A stretch of DNA of 64,000 nucleotides, taken from the NCBI RefSeq assembly GCF_010389155.1, contig NC_057767.1, positions 21,897,723-21,961,722 of the forward strand, in the 5' to 3' direction. The number at the start of each line of letters is the position of its first letter. The stretch's first letter is position 1. The notes under the pieces are model-generated. The model did not search any database. It worked only from the letters and a program-made list of their open reading frames with translations, and was not told the DNA's origin. Source of the stretch: Erigeron canadensis. Lineage: Eukaryota > Streptophyta > Magnoliopsida > Asterales > Asteraceae. Of this stretch, positions 52,261-63,677 are shown piece by piece. The translations under genes were made by a program, and so were the position numbers.

Positions 52261-54656
52261 CTTGTTCATCTTGAAAGAAAAAGGCAATATCTTGTTGGTA
52301 CAAATTTATGTTGATGATATTATATTCGGGTCAACTGATGATGGAATGTGTAAAAGGTTTTCGAAAATTATGTCTCAAGAATATGAGATGAGTTTAATGG
52401 GTGAATTAACATTTTTCTTGGGTTTACAAATCAAACAAACCATGGATGGTATTTTTATTAACCAAGAAAAATATGTCAGAGATTTGTTAAGAAAATACAA
52501 ATATGATTCTGTCCCATCAAAAACCACACCTATTTCAGCTCCATTAAATTTGGACTCTGACCCAAATGGCAAACCAGTGGACCAAAAAGAATATTGTGGA
52601 ATGGTTGGTTCACTTATGTATTTAACTGCCAGTCGACCAGATATAATGTTTGCAACATGTTTATGTGCCAGATTTCAAGCAAATCCAAAAGAATCACACT
52701 TGCATGCTGTTAAACGCATTTTCAGGTACCTGAAAGGGTGCCCTAGCCTTGGTCTTTGGTATCCCAAAGGCTCAGGGTTAGATCTAATGGGTTATTCAGA
52801 TTCAGATCTTGCAGGAGAAGCCATGTCCAGGATGTGAAATGGGCAAAAAGAAAAGAGCCAGTTTCAAGACCAAGCACAATTTCAGTATCACTGAACCTCT
52901 TCACATGCTTCATATGGATCTCTTTGGTCCAGTGAATGTTCAAACTAAAGCTGGTAAGGATACACTTTAGTTGTGGTCGATGAATACACCAGATTTTGTT
53001 GGGTGGTATTTATCAGATCAAAGAGTGATGCACCTGGTGAAATTATCTCTCTCATCAAGCGAATTGAACTCAAGTATACCAAGAAAGTGTGTCAGTTGCG
53101 AAGTGATAACGGTACAGAATTCATGAATAAAGAATTGGAGACATTTTGCACTGACACTGGCGTTTCTCAAAACTTTTCGTCAGCTCGTTCACCAAAACAA
53201 AATGGTGTGGTTGAAAGAAAGAATCGCACATTGATTGAAGCTGCCAGAAGTATGTTATCTGAATCTGGTCTTCCCACCTGTTTTTGGGCTGAAGCTGTGG
53301 CAACTGCTTGTCACACCCAAAACCGGTCAGTTTATGTCAAGAGACACAGGAAGACTGCCTATGAAGTCCTCAGGAATCATAAACCAAATATTGGATACTT
53401 CCATGTATTTGGTTGTCCAGTTTACATTTTAAACGATTCCAGTCAGTTGGGAAAATTTGATGCAAAAGCTGACGAAGGTGTCTTTGTGGGGTATTCAGAT
53501 ATTAGAAAAGCCTATAGAGTTTATAATTATAGACTCCAAAAGGTACATGAGACAATTCATGTCACATTCGATGAATCAAATAAAGCAATCAACAAAAGAC
53601 CAACCCTTGATTTATCTTCAGTTGTCCCAGTTGATTTTGGTGTATCTGATCGGGGTTCATCAATCAGTTAGTACACCAGAAAATGTTTCCAGACCTCAAG
53701 TCTTGGAGCCAGTTAAGGAAAAGAAGAACTTCAGTGACACCTCATTTTATCCTTCTATCAGTTTTAATCTACCTGAAAAAACTGGTAATTGGATCTGATG
53801 TACGTGCCACAACAACATCAGAACCAGTTCAAGCTTCTCCAGTTCTTCAAGATATACCTGCGTTTGAAGAAAATCATGGTAACTCTTCAGTTGACACTGA
53901 TGATGAAGTTGAAGTAGTTTGGACTGATCCTCCTCCAGTTGCTGCATCTGTTGGAGATCGTCAGGTGTCTTGCACTGATGTTGTAATATATCAACCTAGT
54001 CAATACACTAAATGGACTGCTGCTCATCCCATAGAGCAGATTATTGGCAATCCAGATAGTGGGGTTCAGACTAGAAGAGCCACAAGTGATCAATGCTTGA
54101 ACGTCACCTTCTTATCACTGATTGAACCGAAGAAGATTGACGAGGCTATGGCAGATCCAAGCTATGCAAGAAGAACTCAACCAGTTCGAAAGGAACAATG
54201 TTTGGGAACTTGTTCCTTGTCCTCAAGGGTTAAAGAGAGAACCCATTGGAACAAGGTGGGTCTACCGGAACAAGATGGATGAAGATGGCAACGTTATAAG
54301 GAACAAAGCAAGATTGGTTGCCAAGGGTTATTGTCAAGCAGAAGGTGTTGATTTCGATGAAACTTTTGCTCCAGTTGCAAGACTTGAAGCCATCAGAATT
54401 TTCTTGGCTTATGCTGCTCACTTGCAATTCAAGGTCTTCCAGATGGATGTAAAAAGTGCGTTCCTGAATGGCACATTGGAAGAGGAAGTGTATGTTACGC
54501 AGACTCCAGGCTTCATAAATGAAAAGCATCCACATTGGGTATATAGGCTGAACAAAGCTTTGTATGGTCTTCGACAAGCCCCAAGAGCCTGGTATGATAC
54601 TCTAACTAAACATCTTCTCAAAAATGGTTTTCAAAGAGGTGCAATAGATGAGATGT
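52256..54656 (+). pseudogene. Element D inverted, circularly permuted integrase-RT block
   Basis: This block is on the plus strand, opposite to the rest. It begins in mid-RT (LFILKEKGN, YVDD box at 52308-52319) and ends RT/RNase H at YSDSDLAG (52812). It then jumps to the integrase finger KPCPGCEMGKKKRAS and runs through Asp in HMDLFGP, Asp in RSDNGTEF and Glu in KQNGVVERKNRT. It continues through the linker and RT's first half to RGAID at 54652, exactly the codon before the block's start. Frame breaks lie near 52960, 53670 and 54165. The order equals a circle closed between RNase H and integrase and opened in RT. Confidence 0.8.
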
Positions 54657-54840
54657 TTAAAAGTTTTCTCATCAAGAGGTTTTGTAAAAACTTCAGCTAA
54701 CTGTTTATCAGTGGGGATGAAATGTATTTCAATGTCTCCTTTCATAACATGATCACGAATGAAGTGATACCTGATATCAATATGCTTTGTCTTTGAGTGC
54801 ATCACTGGGTTGTGAGATATAGCAATTGCACGGAGAACAA
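54657..54840 (-). pseudogene. Element D RNase H C-terminal fragment
   Basis: About 60 codons, [20 protein letters not shown] to LDEKTFKHL, are the last part of RNase H. They sit directly after the integrase zinc-finger start; the 85 or so RNase H codons between DSDLAG (52812) and AIAIS are missing from element D. Confidence 0.8.
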
Positions 54841-54841
54841 A

Positions 54842-55338
54842 GGTATCCCATCAACCAGTTGTTTCCTTGACAACTTGTTGATATTTTTGAAATTAAGATG
54901 GGATAGCCGTTTATGCCACAACCAGTTGGTGTCCTCATCAGCCTTGACATAGAAACAATGCTCTTATGGAGCAGGATCCATGTCCATGATGTACACATTC
55001 CCTTTTCTTGGTGCAATCATAACTACCTTCCAATCCTTGTTAAAAACAGTGCCTTGAGCAATGTCGAACAGTACCCTATATCCATCATCACAAAGTTGAC
55101 TAACACTTATCAGGTTATATTTCAAACCATTGACAAATGCAACTCTTGTGAACTGGATCTGCCCATTGTCAACAACACCATATCCTTTAGTTTTCCCACT
55201 TCCATGATTACCAAATGTCACTGCTGGTCCATCGCAGACAGTGAACTCTTCCAGCAGGGGCTTACATCCGGTCATAGTCCGGCCAGCTGCGCTGTCCAGA
55301 TACCAAATATTCTTCTTTCGATCGCCCTGCACACCCAA
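54842..55338 (-). pseudogene. Element D protease and integrase zinc-finger start
   Basis: It starts GVQGDRKKNIWYLDSAAGRT with the DSA form of the protease motif. It runs through the protease body (YNLISVSQLCDDGYRV) to MDPAP, a TAA, then the His-His half of the integrase finger (WLWHKRLSHLNF) and VDGIP. At 54842 it is joined to the RNase H tail instead of the CPGCE half of the finger, which is found on the plus strand at 52814. Confidence 0.8.
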
Positions 55339-55346
55339 TTAAGTGA

Positions 55347-57751
55347 TTAGTTATTTTTGTGAACCCATCTTTTCTTGATGGGTCCACTGGACTTCTTCTG
55401 TGAAGTCCCAAGTGCTTGACTGGGTGTAGAACTGGATGAAGAAACTGGAGGGTTCTCTCCAGTTTCTGGAGTAAAGACAATTGGTTTGAGTGGAACATTA
55501 ACCTCCTTTTTCTTTTCGATGTTTGCTCCTTTCAGAGTAGATTGTTTTATCTTTTGTTTTTGAGGAGGAGTTTTGACATTTTGTTTTTCAACTAAAGAAG
55601 ATGCACCTCCTTCCAAATTTTTAATTCTGGCAGTACAACTTTGTACCTGCCTTGACAAATTTTGGAGTTGATTCTCCATTTTTAACAAAATGCTTTTATC
55701 AACAGGCTGCTGGCCTATGGACTTGGGCTCAGCGGGGGTTTAGTCTTTTGAGTTGAGGACTCGTTTGACTTATGAGACAAAGGATTGTCACCAGATTCCT
55801 TTTTAACTGGAGCTTTAGCCTTCTTGGCTCCAGTTTTGACCTCAACATGGTTGGTCTTAGTGGATTCAGATTTGACAGTGTCAGAGGAATCATAAGGAGT
55901 TTCAACTCTAACAGATTCTGGCAATTGGTGAATTGTGGGTAAAACAGCTGCCATCTGAAGATCACCAGATTTCCAGGCAGTTTTTTGAGCATCAATGGTT
56001 TTAGAAAAAGCATCATAATTTTTACCAGATGCTTGTACCCAAGAATTGATAACCATGTGTTCCTTTTCAAGATCAAATTTCAGTTTTTGGTTATCTCTTT
56101 CCAATGCCTCATTTTTCAAATCTGACTCTTTAAGAGCCAACTGGACACTTTGCAAATCGTTTATTTGACTTTTCATGTTGTTAAATTCAACCAAAACTGT
56201 TTCTAAGTATCTTTCACAATCAGTTCTCATGGTTTCAACAAATAACAAGTCATCATTCAATGATTCAGCAATATCCAGTTTCAATTCTGAATCTATCTCG
56301 ACATCATAATCCCTTACCTTCTTTAAAATGATGTCAACCCATCTTCCTGACACATCATCATCTTTCACCACTGGTTGTTGACTCTCTAATGCCATGAAAC
56401 ACACATCTCTAATCTCTTCTTCATCATCAGATGAATCATCAGAGAGTTCCCATTTCCCTTCAGTTTGAGCCATCATGCACTTGTTCTTTTCTTTCTCGTT
56501 ATTTTGTTCAAGTGACATGAGAGCAATCTGGGCCTTAAGTTTCTTGTATTTGGCCTTATAATCATCAGTTTTAACAAAAATTGGGACAATAGGACCAGTT
56601 TGGTTGTTCATCTGACTAGATCTGCATTCCTTCATGAAATGGCCTTTCTTACCACATTTATAGCAGGTAAGATTAGCCTTGTCCATAGAATTTGAACTGG
56701 AAGCATTATTGGACCCATTAAATCGATTAGATTTATGCTTAAACCTCTTAAAGGTTTTAGCAATCATGGCTAGCAAATCATCATCGCCAGTTTCCTTACA
56801 ACCATCACTGAGATTAGTGGTAAGGCCAGAGTTCAGAAAATTGTTTAACATTTCCTTCATCGAATGTGACCTGACATTCTCAGTAGACATTAAAGCAGCA
56901 CAAGGTTGCCCAGAAAAGTTGGCAGCCTTGGAACTCTGAGCATGGTTTAAAGCATCCTGCTCAGCCAGTAATCTTGCAGCATCGTTACCTTCAGTGAATC
57001 TGAAGGCTCCATAAAGGGAAGCAAGAGTATGGCTATGCAAGGTCTTTCCTTATCTTAAGACAAGAACCATGTGTGCCTATTTGGATGGCAAAACGTCACA
57101 GAATTTTTCAAGAAGAATATCCTTATCTTTCTCAACTCCCAAGCCTCTAAGTTGATTAATTAGGCCAGTAAATCTGGTATAAGTACCAGTTAAACTTTCA
57201 TTGGGAAGAGCAAAGAAGGATTCATACTTCTTGTTGAGAGCAACCTTTCTAGTGACAATGGTGTCATTTCCTCCTTCAAACTGGAGAACTAATTCATCCC
57301 ACATAGATTTTGCACTAGGAAATAGCACAAGGGTAGGAATTAGTTCCTCAGGTATAGCAGAAAGGATCATGTTTTTCAGTTTGGTATCAAGATCAACCAA
57401 TCTGCGATCCTCATCTGACCAATGTTCCTCAGATTTTTCCCTGGTGCCTCTTCTCCTAGTAGGGTCGAGAAGAGGGCTAACACCACTGGACATGGGTATA
57501 TATGGTCCATCCTTAAGGATTTTCAACATATACCTCTCTATTCCACTAAAATGCAAGAGCATTCTAGCCTTCCATGTACTAAATTTCTCGCCATTCGCAT
57601 CGAATTTGGGAACAGGAGAGTTGGAGTAATGTACATGAACGTGGTTAGCTCCAGTAGTTGGAGGAGGAGGAGGAGGGTTCGTATTTAAAGGAGTAGCAAT
57701 ACTAGGATTAGATTCATTTGGACCAGAACCATTCTCACCTTCAGCAGCCAT
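55347..57751 (-). pseudogene. Element D gag with two stops and a frameshift
   Basis: The frame opens MAAEGENGSGPNES and carries the gag domain (FSTWKARMLLH, LPNESLTGTYTRF). At 57077-57079 Trp is TAG and at about 57046 Gln is TAA. The same frame continues (57040-55715) with the CCHC knuckle CYKCGKKGHFMKEC at about 56615-56660, an acidic patch and coiled coil. A frameshift near 55700 leads to the tail (55688-55347) with QLQNLSRQVQSCTARI and the end WVHKNN. Both nonsense changes are C/G to T/A transitions, the kind left by methyl-cytosine deamination. Confidence 0.85.
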
Positions 57752-57789
57752 CGAAGCAGACCTAGGTTATAGAATTGAGACAATTCAAC

Positions 57790-57807
57790 CTGCCTGCTCT
57801 GATACCA
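57790..57807 (-). promoter_or_regulatory. Primer binding site of element D
   Basis: Minus-strand TGGTATCAGAGCAGGCAG lies two bases after the LTR, tRNA-Met type. Confidence 0.85.
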
Positions 57808-57809
57808 CT

Positions 57810-58775
57810 AGTAAGTCCCAACTATTACTAGATGTGTGCTGAAGACACCTCTATGTCGATGGTGAGTGAACTTTGCAACACAATCAATTAATCTGGATAT
57901 GACCAGTTTAGATTGATCGTGTACCAGGTTAACTGGAGTTAATGTATTAAGGTGACAGAATTAATACAATGCAATAATATAAATGACAAGTATATAAACT
58001 GGTGAGACAATATGTAATTTTCAAGTGTATTTTATTTATTGATTGTTTAAATAAAATACAAGGTTGTTGCGTACCAAGATAATACAAGAATGTAAGTATC
58101 CTAACAACCCATGAATTACAATTGATCTAAACTTGAAAATTCTCCTAAACAATCGAAACACTTAGAGTTGTGAAATGTTCCTTTTTGCGATTGAGAGAAT
58201 ATTGCACAAGTTCACCAATATTGCAGAATATATGTGTTTTCAAAGTTGGTGAAAATGCTTGTGCAAGGACCTCTATTTATAGTCGAAGATTGAGCATGGG
58301 AATCTCAACTTCGACGTACAAATATGGTTGACAGCACACAAAAGTATTGTTTAAATAATCCTTTATGTGTGCTAAATAAAGTAAGACAAAAGGTTACTTT
58401 ATTCAACCTCTCTACATCCTTGCACCTTTATCCAAAGACAATATCATTGCCCGGTTAAAAGGATGTAGAGTAAAAAGGTCCTCCTCGTAATCAGTGTAAA
58501 GCTTTGTAAGAGCATTTACGCTGGAGGATTCTCCAGTTGATTGATCTGGTAGATTGTCAACTGGGCTTCGCTGCCATTGCCAATCTCTGTCTTCCATTTG
58601 TTGTCTTTGACTTCAACTGGAAGGTCTTCAGATTCTACTCTTCTGATCTCAACTGGAGGAAGTCATCAGTTGCTAAACCTGTACAATGCAACTGGACTTC
58701 TAATATTTCGGACAATTCTGCATGCTCTCCAGATGTCGCTGGAGAGCTCCAGTTTAGCTTAAACTGGACCTAACA
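57810..58775 (-). repeat. Single LTR of element D
   Basis: 966 bases, similar to the LTRs of A and C along its length (ttgttgcg.acc, cctcgtaatcagtg, ggacctaaca). The inner TG is changed to AG. The minus-strand TATA box is at 58274-58282. The U3 end has palindromes such as CCAGTTTAGCTTAAACTGG. It abuts gatca (58776-58780), the presumed target site; no second copy of gatca is seen at the other end. Confidence 0.85.
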
Positions 58776-59511
58776 GATCACTCAACAATATCTTGAATAT
58801 TCATCGACTACGACCAGAGTGTATTTCTTCCCAGCTCTCGTCTGAACATTCACAGGACCAAAAAGATCCATATGAAGCATATGAAGTGGTTCAGTGATGC
58901 TGAAATTTTGCTTGGTCTTGAAGGATGCTCTCTTCTTCTTTCCCATTTCACACCCTGGACATGGCTTGTCTTTGTTGAAGGACATTGCTGGTATCCCATC
59001 TGCAAGTTGTTTTCTTGACAACTTATTTATATTTTTGAAATTGAGATGGGATAACCTTTTGTGCCATAACCAGTTGGTGTCCTCATTTGCCTTTGTGTAA
59101 ACATTGTTCAGAAGTAGCACTATTCATGTCTACTATGTAAATGTTTCCCTTTCTTGAAGCAATCATCACTACCTTCGAGTCTCTGTTGAATATGGTGCAT
59201 TGTGAAATATCAAATAGTACCTTGAAGCCATCATCACAAAGTTGACTGATACTGATCAGGTTATATTTCAAACCATTCACATATGCAACTTTTGTGAATT
59301 TAACTTGACCATTATTCACTACCCCATATCCCTCAGTTTGTCCATTTTCATCATTTCCAAATGTTATCGAGGGCCCCTCTTGCACCCTATATTCCTCTAG
59401 CAGGGTCTTGTGACCAGTCATGGTTCTGCCAGCAGCACTGTCAAGAAACCATGTATTCTTTTTGCGGTCACCCTGCACATACACAAAGATTAGTTCTTTT
59501 TGGGAACCCAT
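58776..59511 (-). pseudogene. Element C protease and start of integrase, cut by element D
   Basis: It overlaps the gag end in the -1 frame. It starts ELIFVYVQGDRKKNTWFLDS with protease motif DSAAGRTMTG (DSA, not DSG). Then come the rest of the protease, a frameshift near 59100, and the integrase zinc finger (HKRLSHLNF, CPGCEMGK). The first catalytic Asp is in HMDLFGP. The frame reads VVDEYSRYC, then TGA (expected Trp), then Val-Ile, and stops where the LTR of element D begins at 58775. The second and third catalytic residues are missing. Confidence 0.82.
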
Positions 59512-61874
59512 CTCTTGATGGGTCCACTGGGCTCTCCCTTAACAGCCTCAGATTTCTTTGGTACATAGGGAACAGATGGATAAGAGGGGATGTCAGTTAT
59601 GATCTCAGAAGAGATAAAAACAGTTGGTTTAATGATTTCTTCAGCCTTTTTCTTCCCAGATTTGTCTTTAACTTCCTTGATTTTCTTCGAAAAGGGTTTT
59701 GGGTTTTGTTTAGGATTTAGAGGAGTGCTTTCAACATTTTTTAATCGTGCATTACAACTTTGCACTTGCCTGGCCAACAATTGAAATTGACTTTCTATCC
59801 TTAACAAAACAGACTCTTCATTAGACACTTGAGCTCTACCAGAATCTGAGGTAGAGGACTCAGCAGGGGAGACAGATTTCTTCTTTTGATGGTTCTTAAA
59901 AACTTTAGATGAAGACTGAGGGGAAGGCTTCTTGGATTTAGCTTTCTTATCTGAAGCACTGGTCTGGCATGCTTCGGATTTTCCCTCAGGTTGTTCTTGG
60001 GCTTGTTCAGTTACAATCTTTTGTTTACCAATTTCTTTAAAAGTAATTTCAGGCCTCATTAATTTAGGAAGGGCATCCACATCAGTAATAATGGATGCCA
60101 GATGAAGATCACCAGACTCATAAGCTACTCTTTGCTTTGCAAAAGTGTTTTTGATGGCAGCTTCAAGAAATGGTGATTTCATCCAAGATTTAATTATTTT
60201 TTGTTCTTTTTCTAAAATAATTTTTAATTCTTCCTTTTCCAATTCAAGCTTGGGAACCAGAGATTGATAACTTTTCAAAGCCAGTTGAACATCTTTTAGT
60301 TCTTTTAGCCTTGCCTGACTGGCGTTCAGTTCAGAAGAATTTATTTCAAACATTTTAATGCTTTCTGAATGCACAGTTTCAACATATGAAATGTCAGCCT
60401 CTATCAGAACTAAAAGATCCAATTTTTGTTCCTCATCTTTCTCAAAACCAAAAGCACTAACCTTCTTCATTATTATGTCCACCCATCGACCAGATTCCAC
60501 ATCAGCTTTCACAACAAGACCTTGATCTTCACGAGCCATGAAACACATGTCCCTCACTTCTTCTTCATCATCAGAGGACACATCAGAATCCTCCCACTTT
60601 TCTGAGTCTGCCACCATGCAGCTATTCTTGTTGGATTCTTCTTGTGCCATCATTGCGATGTGGGCTTTCAGCTTTTTGTACTTAGCTTTGTACCCGTCAT
60701 CATTTTTCTGAAAAATAGAATGGTTAGGGGCATTTTGTGACGAAGAGGGTTGTGATGATCTGCATTCCTTCATAAAATGTCCTTTCTTTCCACATTTAAA
60801 ACATTCCAAGTTGGACTTGTCAATGGAATTATTTGAAGAAAATTGTTTGCCATTTCTTTTGGATTTAAACTTGAAACGATTAAAAGTTTTGGCAATCATT
60901 GCAACCAGATCATCATCATCATCCTCATCACATTCATGTGTTGCATAATCAGAAATACCAGCTTTCATTAATTCAGCTACCATCTTCTTCACAGAGTCAG
61001 AATGATCACTCTTAGAAGATAGTAGAGCAGTGTCTTGGGGTTCAGAATAATGAACCAATGCAGAACTGGTTGAAGTATGATTCTTAGCATCTTGCTCAGC
61101 CACAGCTCTCTCAGCTTTATTCTCCTCAGTGTATCTAAAGGCACCATACAAAGAGGCAAGAGTGTGACTGTGAAGGGTTTTTCCTTGTCTTAACATCATG
61201 ATCAAATTTTCCCATTTAGAAGGTAAAATATCACAAAACTTTTCCAACAAAATTTCTTTGTCCTTTGTGACACCAAGAGCGTTCAATTGATTAACCATAT
61301 TTGTGAATCTTAAATACTTGTTTGTCAAACTTTCATTTGGTAAAGCAAAGAAGGCTTCGTATTTTTTATTCAAAGAAACTTTTCTTGTGACAATGGTTTC
61401 CTTTGTACCTTCAAACTGAGTTAATAACTCTTCCTACATTAATTTTGAATTGTCAAGTAGAACAAGAGTGGGTTTTAAACTTTTTAGGACAGCAAAGAGA
61501 ATCATATTCTGCAATTTAGAGTCTAGGTCAGCCAATCTATGGTCTTCCTTTGACCAATGATCTTTCTCTTTGGGTGTTAACCTGGGGGTCCCATCTTGGT
61601 TAAAAACAACAGTTGAAGCATTCATTGGTACATAAGGACCTTCTAAAAGAATAGAGGTCAAGTGTCTCTCAACCCCAGCGATATACTTGAGCATACAAGC
61701 TTTCCATGTGATGAATGAGTAACTATTTCCATTGAACTTAGGGATAGGGTTGTTAGGAAAGTGTACGTGTACACTGGGTTGTATTGGTGGTGGTGGTGGT
61801 GGATTTTGATTCATATTGACATTTGTGTTTGGATTACCATTAGGGTTTGGGTTTGGTTGTTCGGTTTCAGACAT
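59490..61874 (-). pseudogene. Element C gag (about 794 codons) with one stop
   Basis: A single frame runs from ATG (61874) to TAA (59490), interrupted by a TAG at 61434-61436 where D and A have Trp (SMWDEL / VLWDEL), so TGG changed to TAG. Order: Pro-rich N-terminus, gag domain (FITWKACMLKYIAG, LPNESLTNKYLRF), CCHC knuckle CFKCGKKGHFMKEC at about 60765-60806, acidic patch, coiled coil, Lys/Ser/Pro-rich tail with SQFQLLARQVQSCNARL, and the end WVPKKN. The next gene, protease, overlaps its end in the -1 frame. Confidence 0.85.
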
Positions 61875-61916
61875 CTTGTAGGATCAAAACAGGTATAACA
61901 ACTTAATGAATAAACC

Positions 61917-61934
61917 TGGGAGACTCTGATACCA
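61917..61934 (-). promoter_or_regulatory. Primer binding site of element C
   Basis: Minus-strand TGGTATCAGAGTCTCCCA lies two bases after the 5' LTR; the first 11 bases match the tRNA-Met-type site of A and B. Confidence 0.85.
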
Positions 61935-61936
61935 AA

Positions 61937-62887
61937 TGTGAGTCCACCTAGACAAGATGTAAATCAAGTACAAGATATAATGCGAATATAATAATAATGA
62001 CAATTATATCAAGTAACCCGACTGGCAAGTGATTCTAATGTAGATGAAGACTAGTTAAGAATCACGATCCAGATAATGGATATGAACAGGTAAGATAAAT
62101 AAGAACAATTTCTTGAAACTATATAAATACTAAATATAATCAAGTATTATGGCAATGAGTCAAGATGTATTTTTCCAAATATTTTATTTATTGCTATAAA
62201 CAAAATACAAAGGTTGTTGCGGAACAAAAATAATCACACTTGTGAAAATATCTAAACAACCTAGAAATACAAATGATCTAATCAACGAGGAGTTACTTAT
62301 AAGAATACTTAGAGTAAGTATCACACGTTGCAAATGCCAAAGTTCCAAGCATTTTTGCAAGTGTGAGAAGTCTTATATTTATAGGCAAACATGTCTTGAT
62401 GACATGGCAAATGCCGTACAAATATGGTTGGGTGCATTTATGGATTTGTTGGACAAATCCATAACATGTTTGTTTAAGGTAAAGTTTGTAAGTTTCTTTG
62501 ATGTGACTTGACATACTTTATTCCCAACCTTTTGCCAAAACTATCCCAATCCCAGGTATAAAGTTATTAACCGGGTAAAGGTAGTTTAAAGCCTGCAAAA
62601 AGACTTCCTAGTAATCAGTGTAAAAGTGTTGTAAATACTTTTATACTGAGCCTCTTCAGTTTCGTCTTCAGATAAGATCTTCTCTGAGCTCTGCTTCTGA
62701 AATGATCTTCTTTTTCAGTCTTCAGTCTTTGACTTCAGTCTGAACGTCTTCAGTGTTGGTTGATTCTGAAACTGAAGTGAAGCTTCAGTGAACTTTATTC
62801 TGAATGACTTCAGAATCCTGAGCAAGCTTCATTCACGAACTTCAACTATTTTGAACAAATCATACTTAGTCGATTTTCGACCTAAGA
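61937..62887 (-). repeat. 5' LTR of element C
   Basis: 951 bases. The minus-strand TATA box CTATAAATA is at 62376-62384. The outer end reads ...cctaaga where the 3' LTR has cctaaca, so the terminal CA is mutated to GA. Confidence 0.92.
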
Positions 62888-62905
62888 GAACCAAACGCTC
62901 TCTAA

Positions 62906-63319
62906 ATCTGATGGAAATGTTGTTACGACTGTAATGAAAAACAGAATTACATTTATGCCAACAATATTTAGTTTATAAAACGAAGAATATTATATTTTCA
63001 GCTACAGATCACATCTTCAATTGCACACATAATAATATCAGAAGAAATGAAGCTGCACATATAAAATGTGTGAAAAAACAAACAGCACCTAAATTGTCCA
63101 AATTAAAGGGATATATACAGGCTAAGAAAGTTGAAAAGAATAAGATATACAACCAACTCTATATATATATAGCCGACTTTCCACAAGTCTAAAGAAAATG
63201 CTTTTGAGTATGGTAATAAGACCTCTAGCTTAAAAGTCAATATATGTATAGTAATTTTGACTAAGTTATTTAGAAGACTCACGAAACTACGAAAGTATGG
63301 AAAATCTATTTATCTACCA
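62906..63319. other. Gene-free flank right of element C
   Basis: AT-rich, no frame or element boundary recognised beyond the MITE end at 62902. Confidence 0.5.
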
Positions 63320-63677
63320 CGAGAGATAGTGTTTGCGCATTGTGGCGATGAGATGGTGGGACCTGGGGGTGATAGGTCAAGTCATAGGATATGATAGACA
63401 AATGCCTTAGTCGTACGACCTCTGCCCTCGGATTTAAAAATTCGTCGAAAGTATATCGAATGACATCTCTAATGAAAGAACATGAAATTTTAAGAACACT
63501 CATACAAATTTTATAATTTATCGATATACGGTTTTTGAGATAAAAGATTTTAAATAAATTAGAGGAATAAATTGATTTATGGAGGAGAGAAAAAAAAAAT
63601 GAGTATTTGAGATTTGAGGTAAGAGTAAAAAATAAATGGTTGAGATTTAAAAGTATTATAGTTATATTAGATATAGA
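63320..63677 (-). mobile_element. Helitron-like element, copy 3, minus strand
   Basis: On the minus strand it starts A/TCTATATCTAATATAACTA at 63677 and ends with an imperfect GC hairpin followed by ACTATCTCTCG before T at 63320. It matches copies 1 (4612-5266) and 2 (12040-13356) over the right 280 bases, including the cgtatatcgataaattata and gatgtcattcgatatac words. The end is again CTCG. Confidence 0.62.

Larger units (their letters stand above)
49830..58775 (-). mobile_element. Element D: rearranged copia element nested in C
   Basis: Only one LTR (57810-58775) is found, inserted in the integrase of C. From it the minus strand reads primer site, gag, protease and zinc finger to 54842. An RNase H tail follows (54840-54657). 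Then comes a plus-strand block (54656-52256) holding RT and integrase in permuted order, a minus-strand block with the extra ORF's middle (52260-51842), a plus-strand block with spacer, TATA box and the extra ORF's start (51841-50640), and the minus-strand extra ORF acidic part (50630-49830), which is fused to the RT of C. No 3' LTR or polypurine tract remains. Confidence 0.75.
43536..62887 (-). mobile_element. Copia element C (same lineage as A), interrupted by element D
   Basis: It reads on the minus strand: 5' LTR (61937-62887), primer site, gag, protease, start of integrase, then element D (about 49830-58775), then RT/RNase H, a partial extra ORF, polypurine tract, 3' LTR (43536-44487). 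The 5-bp target duplication is GAACC (43531-43535, 62888-62892). The LTRs differ at roughly 25 positions. Integrase beyond its first catalytic Asp and the extra ORF's N-terminal domain are missing, and several stop codons are present. Confidence 0.9.
43362..62902. mobile_element. Small Harbinger-type MITE split by element C
   Basis: The left part (43362-43535) begins GGTCGTGTTTGTTTCACAG and the right part (62893-62902) ends aaacgctctc. With the GAACC target site restored, the right end GAACCAAACGCTCTC is an inverted, diverged copy of the left end. TAA flanks both sides (43359-43361, 62903-62905). Without element C the MITE would be about 184 bases. It is of the same general type as the one at 12051-13021 (ggaattgaat/cattcc words). 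Confidence 0.65.
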
